Positions 31,581 through 40,253 of a DNA stretch of 64,000 nt are shown piece by piece. Position numbers and translations under genes: made by a program. This stretch comes from Clostridia bacterium (GTDB taxonomy: Bacteria; Bacillota; Clostridia; Christensenellales; CAG-314). Positions within the stretch are counted from its first letter, which is position 1; every line of letters starts with the position of its first letter. The stretch is taken from contig CAAGHL010000041.1 of NCBI GenBank assembly GCA_900769665.1, forward strand, positions 1 through 64,000. The letters run 5' to 3'. The notes under the pieces were generated by a model. That model was not told the origin of the DNA, did no database searches, and saw nothing but the letters and a program-made list of their open reading frames with translations.

Positions 31581-32960
31581 ATGATTAAAGAATACAAAAC
31601 AATTAGAGAAGTTGTCGGACCGCTTATGTTGGTCGACCACGTAGAGGGCGTCAGCTACAACGAACTTGTGGAAATCAAGCAGGAAAACGGCGAAATCCGC
31701 AAGGGCAAAGTGTTGGAAGTCAACGGCGACCGCGCGTTGGTGCAGTTGTTCGAGGGTACGCAAGGACTGAAAATCAGCACCGCCAAGGCACGTTTCCTTG
31801 GCAGAAGCTTGGAGCTTGCCGTGTCGGAAGACATGCTCGGACGTGTTTTCAACGGTATGGGCGAGCCTATCGACGGGGGCGCGCCTATCATTGCCGACAA
31901 GCGCATGGACATCAACGGTCAGCCCATCAACCCCTACGCCCGCGATTACCCCAACGAGTTTATCCAAACGGGTATTTCGGCAATTGACGGACTTAACACT
32001 CTTGTCCGCGGACAAAAGTTGCCCGTGTTTTCCGCAAGCGGTTTGCCTCACGCACAACTTGCCGCACAAATCGCACGTCAGGCAAAGGTGCTTGGCGACG
32101 ACGAAAAGTTTGCGGTAGTGTTTGGCGCAATGGGTATTACCTACGAAGAAGCCGACTTCTTTATTAAAGACTTCAACAAAACAGGCGCAATCGAGCGTAC
32201 GGTAATGTTTATCAACCTTGCCAACGACCCTGCAATCGAGCGTATAGGCACGCCCCGTATGGCATTGACCGCGGCGGAGTACCTTGCGTTTGAAAAGGGC
32301 ATGCAAGTGCTTGTAATACTTACCGACATCACCAACTACGCCGAGGCACTGCGCGAAACATCTGCGGCACGTAAGGAAGTGCCCGGTCGTCGCGGCTACC
32401 CCGGATACATGTACACCGACCTTGCAAGTATGTACGAGCGCGCCGGTCGTATCCACGGTTGCAACGGCAGTATCACGCAAATACCTATCCTTTCCATGCC
32501 GGAAGACGACAAAACACACCCCATCCCCGACCTTACGGGATACATTACCGAGGGGCAAATCATTTTGTCGCGTGACTTGTACAAGCGCGGTTACAATCCT
32601 CCGATCGACGTGTTGCCCAGTCTGTCCCGTCTGAAGGACAAGGGTATCGGCAAGGGCAAAACCCGTGAGGACCACGCAAGCACGATGAACCAATTGTTTA
32701 GCGCATACGCACAAGGTAAGGAAGCAAAGGAATTGTCGGCGATTTTGGGCGAGGCGGCGCTGTCCGACGTGGACAAGTTGTACGCCAAGTTTGCCGTGGA
32801 GTTCGAACGCCAATACATTGCGCAAGGCTTTACTACCAACCGCTCGATAGAGGAAACACTCGACCTTGGTTGGAAGCTGTTGGGCATTTTGCCTCGTAGC
32901 GAGTTGAAACGTATCAGCGACGAAATGTTGGACAAGTACTACAAACCCTACGAAGAGTAA
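31581..32960 (+). CDS. ntpB: V-type ATPase subunit B
   Basis: 459 residues. The regulatory nucleotide-binding subunit; no Walker A Lys, as expected, with SASGLPHAQLAAQI at the degenerate site. MGITYEEADFF and the Arg-finger region PSLSRLKDKGIGKGKTRED are typical. The 11-nt spacing to ntpA indicates coupled expression. Confidence 0.97.
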   Translation: MIKEYKTIREVVGPLMLVDHVEGVSYNELVEIKQENGEIRKGKVLEVNGDRALVQLFEGTQGLKISTAKARFLGRSLELAVSEDMLGRVFNGMGEPIDGGAPIIADKRMDINGQPINPYARDYPNEFIQTGISAIDGLNTLVRGQKLPVFSASGLPHAQLAAQIARQAKVLGDDEKFAVVFGAMGITYEEADFFIKDFNKTGAIERTVMFINLANDPAIERIGTPRMALTAAEYLAFEKGMQVLVILTDITNYAEALRETSAARKEVPGRRGYPGYMYTDLASMYERAGRIHGCNGSITQIPILSMPEDDKTHPIPDLTGYITEGQIILSRDLYKRGYNPPIDVLPSLSRLKDKGIGKGKTREDHASTMNQLFSAYAQGKEAKELSAILGEAALSDVDKLYAKFAVEFERQYIAQGFTTNRSIEETLDLGWKLLGILPRSELKRISDEMLDKYYKPYEE

Positions 32961-33079
32961 GAGGCAAGAGTACAAAAAAATCGATTTGATGTAATATTAG
33001 GGCTAAACCGACCTAATGAATAGCTAAATCATCAATGTTGGCGATTTGGCTACCACATAGCCCTATTGGAGATTGCTAA

Positions 33080-33706
33080 ATGGCAGTAATGAACGTAAAT
33101 CCCACGCGTATGGAGATGAAGCGGTTGCAAGCACGCTTGAAGACCGCAACGCGCGGACACAAATTGCTAAAAGACAAGACGGACGAAATGATCCGCCGCT
33201 TTATCACGCTTGCGCAGGAAAACAAAGCCTTGCGCGAGGAAACGGAAGCGGAACTTGCCGCCGCCCTTGTCAGCTTTACCATGGCTCGCTCGGCAACCGA
33301 CGGACGTGTGGTGGAAGAGGCGGTAATGATGCCTTCTCGCACAGTCAAGCTGACTTGTTCCGCGCGCAAAGTAATGGGCATTGACGTGCCTGCAATCGAA
33401 ATAGAGGACAACCCCGATGCGGAACTGTACCCCTACAGCCTTACTACGGCGGGTGGCAAATTGGACGACAGCATACGCGGACTTAACTCCGTGCTGTACA
33501 AGCTAATTAAACTTGCGGAAACGGAAAAAGCGTGCAATATGCTTGCCGACGAAATCGAAAAGAACAAACGCCGCGTCAACGCACTGGAAAATATCATGAT
33601 TCCGCAACTGACGGAAACAATCAAGTACATCAAGATGAAGTTGGACGAGTCGGAGCGCTCGGCAACGGTGCGTTTGATGAAGGTAAAGGACATCATCAAC
33701 AAGTAG
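33080..33706 (+). CDS. ntpD: V-type ATPase subunit D
   Basis: 208 residues. It has the N-terminal NPTRMEMKRLQARLKTATRG and two long antiparallel coiled-coil helices of the central shaft; the C-terminal helix ends RLMKVKDIINK. The 119-nt gap from ntpB contains an inverted repeat (AGGGCTA near 32999 with TAGCCCT near 33059), a possible RNA fold. The operon ends here with a terminator; the Enterococcus ntpH/ntpJ genes are absent. Confidence 0.95.
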   Translation: MAVMNVNPTRMEMKRLQARLKTATRGHKLLKDKTDEMIRRFITLAQENKALREETEAELAAALVSFTMARSATDGRVVEEAVMMPSRTVKLTCSARKVMGIDVPAIEIEDNPDAELYPYSLTTAGGKLDDSIRGLNSVLYKLIKLAETEKACNMLADEIEKNKRRVNALENIMIPQLTETIKYIKMKLDESERSATVRLMKVKDIINK

Positions 33707-33743
33707 TTGGCGCTTGGTGTAACACACAACGTAATAGCAACGA

Positions 33744-33772
33744 CGTCGCAAGGGCAACTTTGCGGCGTTTTT
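33744..33772 (+). terminator. Terminator of the V-ATPase operon
   Basis: CGTCGCAA (33744-33751) pairs with TTGCGGCG (33760-33767) with one G-T pair, followed by five T. Confidence 0.85.
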
Positions 33773-33777
33773 GTTTG

Positions 33778-33806
33778 TTGACATTTTTTGACGAAAATGA
33801 TACAAT
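33778..33806 (+). promoter_or_regulatory. Promoter abutting PHP start codon
   Basis: TTGACA (33778-33783), exact 17-nt spacer, TACAAT (33801-33806). The ATG begins 7 nt after the -10 box, where transcription should start, and no ribosome site exists. Points to leaderless translation. Confidence 0.75.
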
Positions 33807-33812
33807 AAAAGC

Positions 33813-34625
33813 ATGAAATGCGATTTACATATGCACTCTAACAAATCCGACGGTATCTACACGCCGACGGCGCTTGTGGACATGGCAAAGGAGCGTGGGC
33901 TGGAATGTATTGCCATCACCGACCACGACACTGTTGACGGCGTGCGCGAGGCGGCAATGCGTGCCAAGGAAGTTGGGTTGAAATACCTTGTCGGTACGGA
34001 GCTGTCTTGCTACTCCGTGTGCGAAGTGCATCTACTCGGTTACAATATGAATATCGACGACGGCGGTTTTGCTGAGGAAATAAACAAAATCGTGGAACTG
34101 CGCAACAAACGCAACGATCAGATTTTTGCCAAGTTGCATGAACACGGCTTCGACATCGACCGCCAATCGTTGGAAAGTCACGGCGGCACTCTCGGACGTG
34201 GCGTGATTGCTAGGGAAATGGTGCGCCTCGGCTACTGCAAAAGCGTAGCGGAAGTGTTTGACAACTACCTTGGAGTGGACAAATGTTGCTACGTGCAAAG
34301 CAAGCGTTTGACCCCCGTCGAGGGCATACAGTTTATACTGCGTTTTGGCGGTATACCCGTACTTGCCCACCCAAAAAAATTGCGCCTTGCCGATATGACG
34401 TTTGAGCAATTTTTGAAACCACTTGCTTTGTCGGGACTGGGTGGTATCGAAGCGGAGTACTTTGCACACACTAATGCCGAGCGAAGATTTTACGGCAAGA
34501 TGGCGCGCAAATACAAACTGATTGTCACGGGCGGTAGCGACTTCCACGACTACACCCACGGCATCGAACTTGGAACAAAGTCGTTTGCGCCAAATTCCTA
34601 CACAAGGACAGTGCTTGGTATATGA
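33813..34625 (+). CDS. PHP-domain phosphoesterase
   Basis: 270 residues. Metal-dependent phosphoesterase of the PHP superfamily (YciV/TrpH-like group, some members of which are 5'-3' exonucleases on RNA or act on 3',5'-bisphosphonucleotides). Metal ligands are visible: DLHMHS at the N-terminus, TDHDT near residue 36, the Glu in GTELSC, PVLAHPKK, and GSDFHDY near the C-terminus. Start choice is forced by DLHMH at residue 4; there is no Shine-Dalgarno sequence. The stop overlaps the next gene as ATGA. Confidence 0.9.
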   Translation: MKCDLHMHSNKSDGIYTPTALVDMAKERGLECIAITDHDTVDGVREAAMRAKEVGLKYLVGTELSCYSVCEVHLLGYNMNIDDGGFAEEINKIVELRNKRNDQIFAKLHEHGFDIDRQSLESHGGTLGRGVIAREMVRLGYCKSVAEVFDNYLGVDKCCYVQSKRLTPVEGIQFILRFGGIPVLAHPKKLRLADMTFEQFLKPLALSGLGGIEAEYFAHTNAERRFYGKMARKYKLIVTGGSDFHDYTHGIELGTKSFAPNSYTRTVLGI

Positions 34626-35860
34626 CTACAAACAATAAAATAAAATATCTTGCGCTCGCAGTGATTGTGAGCGCATTTTTGTTGCCTGCGACGAGTGTTT
34701 TGTCGTCAAAAACCGCATACGGTAGTGAAATTTTGTTACCTGAACCGTGGAATGTGAGTGTTGAAATACATCACAAAACGGATGTGTTTCGCTACGAACT
34801 GAAATCGGAATTGTCCGACGATGTGTCGGAAGTCGTGTATTGCGGTAAACGTGTAAAACAACAAAAGTACAAGGAATTGGAAGCAATGCACCTTCCCGAC
34901 GAAGCTGTATTTGACTATATTTTGCCAAACTTTGACACAATATATCGGCATTTTGCCTACGTAGAACATCTACGGGATGACGCAAAAGTCGGCTTTGACG
35001 GCAGTTTTAGTTACCAAGAGGGAGTCGATGGTATAGCAGTGGACAGGCGAGGTTTGTTTTGCGCTATTTTGGACAAGGTCGGCACGCAAGCTAAAATCAA
35101 TCTGCCGCTAATAGTCGATCGCGCCGAAACCGTTTCCGAATTGAAAAAGCATACTGTCACCAAAGGTAAGTTTAGTACAAGTTTTGCAAGTAGCGGTGTA
35201 AATCGATCTCACAACATTGCTTTGGCGGTCAATTCGTTAAACGGGACAATTGTCGGCGTCGGAGAAAAGTTTTCTTTTAACGAAATTGTCGGTGCACGTA
35301 CTGTCGAAAACGGCTACAAAAACGCTGTGGTAATAAATGACGGAAAGTACGTTGACGGTGTTGGCGGCGGTGTATGTCAAGTGTCCACGACATTGTACAA
35401 TGCGTTGCTTGTGGCGGAAGTCGTGCCGTCTGCGCATAGGCACACGTTGGTGTCCTCCTACGTCGACCCGGGGTTTGACGCTATGGTTAGTGACGGCGGC
35501 GCCGACCTCACCTTTACCAACAATAGCGGTTGTCCGTTGTACATCAGTGCGACCGTGCATGACAAAAGAATTTGCTTTACCATCTACGGCGTACCTAATA
35601 CGTGTCGTGTGGAACGCCATAGCGAGTATGAGCGCACGCCGTTTATTACGGAATACATGGTTGACAGAACACTTAAAGAAGGCGAACAACGCATTGTCAC
35701 AAACGGAAGCGACGGGGTAAAAAGTAAATCGTATTTGTTGTACTACGACGGTGAAAAATTGATTGAACGTCGACTTATACGTAGCGATACCTACAAAACG
35801 GTCAATAGGCTTGTTGCTGTAGCGGAAGGTGAATTGCCCACGACTGAAAGCGGTAATTAG
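34622..35860 (+). CDS. VanW-like protein with G5-like domain
   Basis: 412 residues. The N-terminal signal or anchor helix is YLALAVIVSAFLLPATSVL. The central VanW domain (~195-330) has RSHNIALAV, GEKFSFNEIVG, GGGVCQVSTTLYNA and SYVDPGFDAMVSDGGADL. The C-terminal ~70 residues (TEYMVDRTLKEGEQRIVTNG) are G5-like, a cell-wall-binding module. The VanW family is widespread in Gram-positives and is not itself a resistance determinant. Its role is likely in envelope or spore-wall metabolism. Translation is coupled to the PHP gene. Confidence 0.9.
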   Translation: MTTNNKIKYLALAVIVSAFLLPATSVLSSKTAYGSEILLPEPWNVSVEIHHKTDVFRYELKSELSDDVSEVVYCGKRVKQQKYKELEAMHLPDEAVFDYILPNFDTIYRHFAYVEHLRDDAKVGFDGSFSYQEGVDGIAVDRRGLFCAILDKVGTQAKINLPLIVDRAETVSELKKHTVTKGKFSTSFASSGVNRSHNIALAVNSLNGTIVGVGEKFSFNEIVGARTVENGYKNAVVINDGKYVDGVGGGVCQVSTTLYNALLVAEVVPSAHRHTLVSSYVDPGFDAMVSDGGADLTFTNNSGCPLYISATVHDKRICFTIYGVPNTCRVERHSEYERTPFITEYMVDRTLKEGEQRIVTNGSDGVKSKSYLLYYDGEKLIERRLIRSDTYKTVNRLVAVAEGELPTTESGN

Positions 35861-36308
35861 AAAACTTTTATGATGTTCTAAAACATGTAAATTTGGGTCG
35901 ATTAAGAATGAAATTTACACTCTAAATGTGTCATCCCGAGGAGCAAGCAGAGGCTTGACCTGTACTGCCCATGGCTACAATGGAGCTATTTCTCAATTCT
36001 ACTCGTCAACGTTAGGTCGTGCGACGTGGGGATCTGCCGGAAAGCACCCTTACGACAATGGCACTTCCGCGAGATTGCCACGGCACCTAACGTGCACGTC
36101 TACTTAGCTATTGTTTCAAGATAAAAGCAGTGGCAATTCGGTGCCTCGCAATACTCCGCTACGCTCCTTGTTTCCCCAAAGGCAGGGGAAGGCATAGATG
36201 CGAGGGCGTTCGCCGCAAAAACAGCGGCTCGGCTGAGGACACACATATACGAACACTGTTCTGCAAAATATGCTGAATTTTTATCTTCTAAGTCTTCATT
36301 GTTGCGTT
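35861..36308. other. Intergenic with dispersed repeat
   Basis: 450 nt with no gene. Contains ATTGCCACG palindrome copy 3 and an AGGGCGTTCGCCGC segment like those of the 22-kb island. The rest is unassigned. Confidence 0.5.
36073..36152. repeat. ATTGCCACG/CTCGCAAT palindromic repeat, copy 3
   Basis: GATTGCCACGGCACC (36073-36087) and GGTGCCTCGCAAT (36140-36152) with a larger loop. The left flank matches copy 2 over 19 nt (36064-36082). Confidence 0.65.
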
Positions 36309-36338
36309 AAAAAAAGACTGTCGCGTGTTGCGACAGCC
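36309..36338 (-). terminator. Terminator for the minus-strand gene
   Basis: On the minus strand GGCTGTCGC pairs with GCGACAGTC around a 5-nt loop and is followed by T7 (36309-36315 complement). Confidence 0.9.
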
Positions 36339-36366
36339 TTTGGCTTTGTCTTATTGTTGCACTGTA

Positions 36367-39300
36367 TTAAAACAGCGTTTTGTTTGTTACAAGTTGTTGC
36401 GCTTCGCCGTCGACGGATTCCGCAAGGTCTATGGTGAAGGTGCCTTCGCAGCTTACGCCGCTCATATCCAGCAATTTCACGCTTCCGTACAGGCTTGTAA
36501 GGTTGTAGCTTTCGTCGTGTGTGATGTTGACCAATGCCGAACCAAGTACGCTGTCTATCGGTTTGAGGTCGAGCGTTACTTTGTAGGTGCTGTCGCCGTA
36601 GGTGTAATCCTTGATGATGTCGTCGATGCTGTATGCGGACTTTTCTTCGCTGTCGATTGCGCCCGTGATTGCATTGTTGATGGTGTCGATAAAGTTGACC
36701 ATTTTCAGGATGTAATCTACAAGGTTGTTGCTAAATTCCTCTTCGGTGACAGTGGCGGAGTAACTGCATTCGCCGTTGTACTCGGTGTCGAGCAATTTCT
36801 TGTTACTTTTCCACCCCGTATGCCAGCCGTTACTGCAATCAAACGAATTGCACTTACTGCAATACTTGTGGTTGTTCAGCGAGTTGCGCATTACCGTAAT
36901 CATATGCTCGTCGCTGTTGTAGAAGATGTAGGAGTCGCCGCCAAGGTCGTTAAACGCCATCTTGGCAAGTCCGCTAAATTCCTTACGGGTAAGTTTTGCG
37001 GCAATGTACACAAGGTCGTCTTGACCTTCGCGTTTTTGTACGTCGATACGAATGTCTAAACCGAGTTCGACATTGGCTTTAATTCCGATTGCGTTCAGCG
37101 TAACGGGCACAGTGCCTACAAGGCGGAAACTCTTGCGCTTTGCCGTATTGACGAAGGACTCCAACAGGCTGTCGATACTGTCAAGGTTGATGCTCGGTTG
37201 CGTTGTGTCGTATGCCGATTCGATTTCCTCGTCGGTGGGCGTTTCCGCTTTTACGCTTGCGGACAACGTGCCGAAGTCGATGTCGGATTTGGTTTCTTGC
37301 GTTACCGTCAGCTTTATCGTTTCGCTGTCCGGTTGCGACACTGCGATACGCACGCTGCCAAGCCCTTCCACAAACTTGTCAAGGTTGACGGTCAGTGCCA
37401 AGCACTTGTAGTCGTTTTGGTCGTAGCTGAGCGCGCTGAGGTTTGCCGAGAAGTCCAACAAATCTTGCCAAGTAAACTGTTTGTTGCTTTCCAGCAGTTG
37501 TTTCAGTTGCGGTACGGCATCCAACACTTCGGGCAAACGCTTTTCAAACAGTTGCTTGAGCGGTGTTTGCGCAATGTCGAAGCGCAGTTCGCTTGCCTCG
37601 TTGGTAAGGTCGTTTAGCGTCAGGTACACTCTACCGTCGGCTTGTTCCGTTTCGCGCAGGTATGCCGCCTTTGCAAGGAAGCGTTTGGTTGTCGTCGTGT
37701 TGTCGGTGGTGGTGGACAATGCAAGTTCGCTTGCCGTCACGACAATGCGGTCGGCGCGGTTGTACACCTTAAAGTCGGTTTGCGGCAAGCTGTATGTCGT
37801 TTGTCCGCTTGTAATTTGTATCGGGTCGAATGTTATTGCCCACGCCTTGTTGACGATGTTGCCGTCCTCGTCGGTGGTGGCAATAAGGTTGGATATGATG
37901 TTTTTGTAGTCTTCGTACACGGCAAGCGCGCGGATGTAGCTGTCGTCGCTTGTAAGCGGCTCTACCTTCGCGTCGATTGCGGTAAGGTTGATTTCGTAGT
38001 CAAATACCGTCGCCGTTGCATTGGCAAATACGTACTTGTCGTCAACTTTCTTGCCTGTCAGCGTTGCCGAAATGCCGTCCTTCACGGGTACGAAAATTTG
38101 TGCGCCGTCGTCGGTCAGCTCCATTGTTATGCCGTCCATGATTGCCGACGGGTCGAATTTCTCCGTCAAGTCGCTTGTGTCGCCGATGTTTGCCATTGCC
38201 ATGAGCGTGCTAAGGTCGTCGGAAGTCAACTTGATTTTTACTTGGTTGACGGCAAGCAAAACTTCGCCGTTTGCATATGTCAGCTTTATGCCGCCTGCCG
38301 TTTGTGCCGCGGCAGAAGTGGCGGCAAGGTCTTGCAAATTGAGAAACAAACTAAGGTTTGCGTTGATGTCGAAACCTTTTACTTGCGTTTGCACTGCAAC
38401 GTTGATGGGTGCGCCTTCAAGGTAGGTTTCAAACATTTCCATCAACACGTCGAGCGGTTGCGGCTCGGGGTCGACCACGGGGTCGTCGGGTTTAATAATG
38501 GGTTCGTTGTTGCCGCTGTCGTCGTCAACGGGCGGTTCCGAGGTTACGGTGAAGTACTTGCTGAAGTATTCGTACTCGGGCATGTCTTCGAGTTTTTCAA
38601 CGGCGCCGATGTCGGTAAATACTTCCGTCATGTTTTCGCTGCAAGGCGTGCCTCCTGCGATGGGTACGTTGTAGGTGCAGTCGGTAGTGAGGGAGTGCAC
38701 AATCCATTGTTCGTCCATCGTGACGGTGATTTTTGCGTGCTCAAATGTGGGGAAGTTCTTTGCGCCGCTGCTTGTGCGCATTTCGTACAGTATTTGCGGC
38801 GTGGCTTTGACGGTATCGAGTTCGTAGGAGAACGTGTACAGTTTCGTTTCCTCGTCGTAGCCGTCGTAGCTGGAGGACACTATTGTTTCGTCCGTCAGTA
38901 TGTAGCTTGTTAGCCCGTCGCCGCGGCAACCGTAGCGGTTGAAGTAGCCGTTTTTCTTTAGTATGTTGGGGTCGGCGTTGTCGTCCCAAGTTTGTTGGTC
39001 GATGGCATTGACTTTGCTTGCCACGCGGTACATGTACGTTTCGCCGTAGATGAAGCGTTGTTCCGCCATCTTAACCAAGCCGTAGCTTGCCGATTGCTTG
39101 TAGACGGTGCCGTCCTTTACCACGCGTACCGTTTGGATGTCTTGCGTTACAGAAAAGCCGACCTTTGTGGAAACGGTAGTGCCGACGGAAGTACTGCGGA
39201 AACTACCTGCGCTTGTCAATTGCCCGTTGGCGATAAATAAGTTTTTATTGGGCTCGTTCAGGTGGTCGGCAACGGTGGAGTCGTCGGGTTTTTCCACAAT

Positions 39301-39453
39301 GTGGTTGCTCGGTCCCTCGGGAAGATCGACGTCGGGTGTGCCGCTCGGGCGAGTGAGGGTGTACGCACCCAAGAATGTGCTCGCCGCAAGTACGACGGAT
39401 ATTACGCAAATAATGATTTTCTTTTTTGTCCAAGTTGTGAAGAATTTGACCAT
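36367..39453 (-). CDS. 1028-residue membrane-anchored extracellular protein, unknown
   Basis: One N-terminal membrane helix (IIICVISVVLAASTFLGAYTL, ~13-33) with no lipobox, then a Pro/Asp-rich linker and a very long extracellular part. Residues ~60-300 and ~350-1000 are mostly beta strands and helices of a LolA/LppX-like lipoprotein style (repeated KLTYANGEVLLAV-type strands), separated by an acidic Pro/Asp linker (~318-345). A short Cys/His cluster (CSKCNSFDC, then a His) lies near residue 890. No catalytic motif. I do not recognise a family. It is transcribed against the flow of neighbours, with its own terminator. It could be a surface lipid- or polymer-binding factor. Confidence 0.7.
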   Translation of the reverse strand: MVKFFTTWTKKKIIICVISVVLAASTFLGAYTLTRPSGTPDVDLPEGPSNHIVEKPDDSTVADHLNEPNKNLFIANGQLTSAGSFRSTSVGTTVSTKVGFSVTQDIQTVRVVKDGTVYKQSASYGLVKMAEQRFIYGETYMYRVASKVNAIDQQTWDDNADPNILKKNGYFNRYGCRGDGLTSYILTDETIVSSSYDGYDEETKLYTFSYELDTVKATPQILYEMRTSSGAKNFPTFEHAKITVTMDEQWIVHSLTTDCTYNVPIAGGTPCSENMTEVFTDIGAVEKLEDMPEYEYFSKYFTVTSEPPVDDDSGNNEPIIKPDDPVVDPEPQPLDVLMEMFETYLEGAPINVAVQTQVKGFDINANLSLFLNLQDLAATSAAAQTAGGIKLTYANGEVLLAVNQVKIKLTSDDLSTLMAMANIGDTSDLTEKFDPSAIMDGITMELTDDGAQIFVPVKDGISATLTGKKVDDKYVFANATATVFDYEINLTAIDAKVEPLTSDDSYIRALAVYEDYKNIISNLIATTDEDGNIVNKAWAITFDPIQITSGQTTYSLPQTDFKVYNRADRIVVTASELALSTTTDNTTTTKRFLAKAAYLRETEQADGRVYLTLNDLTNEASELRFDIAQTPLKQLFEKRLPEVLDAVPQLKQLLESNKQFTWQDLLDFSANLSALSYDQNDYKCLALTVNLDKFVEGLGSVRIAVSQPDSETIKLTVTQETKSDIDFGTLSASVKAETPTDEEIESAYDTTQPSINLDSIDSLLESFVNTAKRKSFRLVGTVPVTLNAIGIKANVELGLDIRIDVQKREGQDDLVYIAAKLTRKEFSGLAKMAFNDLGGDSYIFYNSDEHMITVMRNSLNNHKYCSKCNSFDCSNGWHTGWKSNKKLLDTEYNGECSYSATVTEEEFSNNLVDYILKMVNFIDTINNAITGAIDSEEKSAYSIDDIIKDYTYGDSTYKVTLDLKPIDSVLGSALVNITHDESYNLTSLYGSVKLLDMSGVSCEGTFTIDLAESVDGEAQQLVTNKTLF

Positions 39454-39673
39454 GTCTATTCATTCTCCGTTTTGCTTTTGTTTAGCGACGATGTGCTTTG
39501 CCGCCACGTTAGCTTGTTGAATTTGTTGACGGTGTTTACACGTCAATTGCAAGGAGCATTGTACCATTTATTGTATTAAATTTCAAGACAAGCGGCGGCA
39601 AAAACGGTATCTTAAACGAAAACAGCAATCTCATTTTGCGAAACTAACATTCTACAAATCGGAGAATGTCGCT

Positions 39674-39689
39674 AAATTTTGCATACGTA
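39674..39689. repeat. AAATTTTGCATACGTA motif, copy 3
   Basis: Exact match to 27667-27682, in the gap between the large minus-strand gene and dnaB. Confidence 0.7.
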
Positions 39690-39920
39690 TGTGAAATTTC
39701 ACGACATGCGTAGCGTATTGTTAAGCATGGAAAGCCTTTGTAAAAAAAATAGATATTGTACATAGACTTTCGGCGAGTAAATATTCTTTTGGTTGGCGAA
39801 CAACTATGTTTGATTGTAAAAAATATTGTTTATACTGACGATGTGTTTCCGCAGACTTACTGTAAACTGACTTGATTTTAGACTTTTTAGTCTTATAGTG
39901 TCACATCTAATAAAGTCCTT

Positions 39921-39991
39921 TGACCTTGAGGGGTGGGCGGTCGGGGTAGTGTTAGTGCAAAACGACGATATACTGCAAGCAAGTCGGCGGG
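39921..39991 (+). repeat. 71-bp G-rich repeat, copy C
   Basis: Starts TGACCTTGAGGGGTGGGC, then GGTCGGGGTA, ends GCAAGTCGGCGGG. It lies 200-260 bp upstream of the dnaB promoter, ~17.6 kb from copies A and B. Confidence 0.75.
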
Positions 39992-40120
39992 ACAATGGCT
40001 TGACTGCCAAGTACGGTTACTTCCAATCTAATCAACACGTTGTCTGCCTAGCACGAAGAACTTGTCTTTGGGTAGATGTTGTTTGTTGTAAAAGTTTTTT
40101 GTTCTGTGTTGTCACAACAC

Positions 40121-40149
40121 TTGATTTTCGCGCGAAATCATTGTATAAT
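40121..40149 (+). promoter_or_regulatory. dnaB promoter
   Basis: TTGATT (40121-40126), 17-nt spacer, TATAAT (40144-40149), about 100 nt of leader before the ATG, which has AAGGAGAGG. Confidence 0.8.
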
Positions 40150-40253
40150 AAATTATCTTTGATTTATTTGTTTCCATATTTGTGGAAACTTCGCATTGAC
40201 AACAGATGTCGATACGCTGAATACTGTCGGCAGCTTATCACCAAGGAGAGGAC

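Larger units (their letters stand above)
39454..40253. other. 800-nt region upstream of dnaB
   Basis: No gene. Holds the minus-gene promoter area, the third TTGCATACGTA motif, G-rich repeat copy C, and the dnaB promoter. Confidence 0.6.

Noticed and set aside
34622..35860. Vancomycin resistance locus
   Set aside because: VanW-like proteins are common and no vanH/A/X, vanR or vanS genes are nearby.
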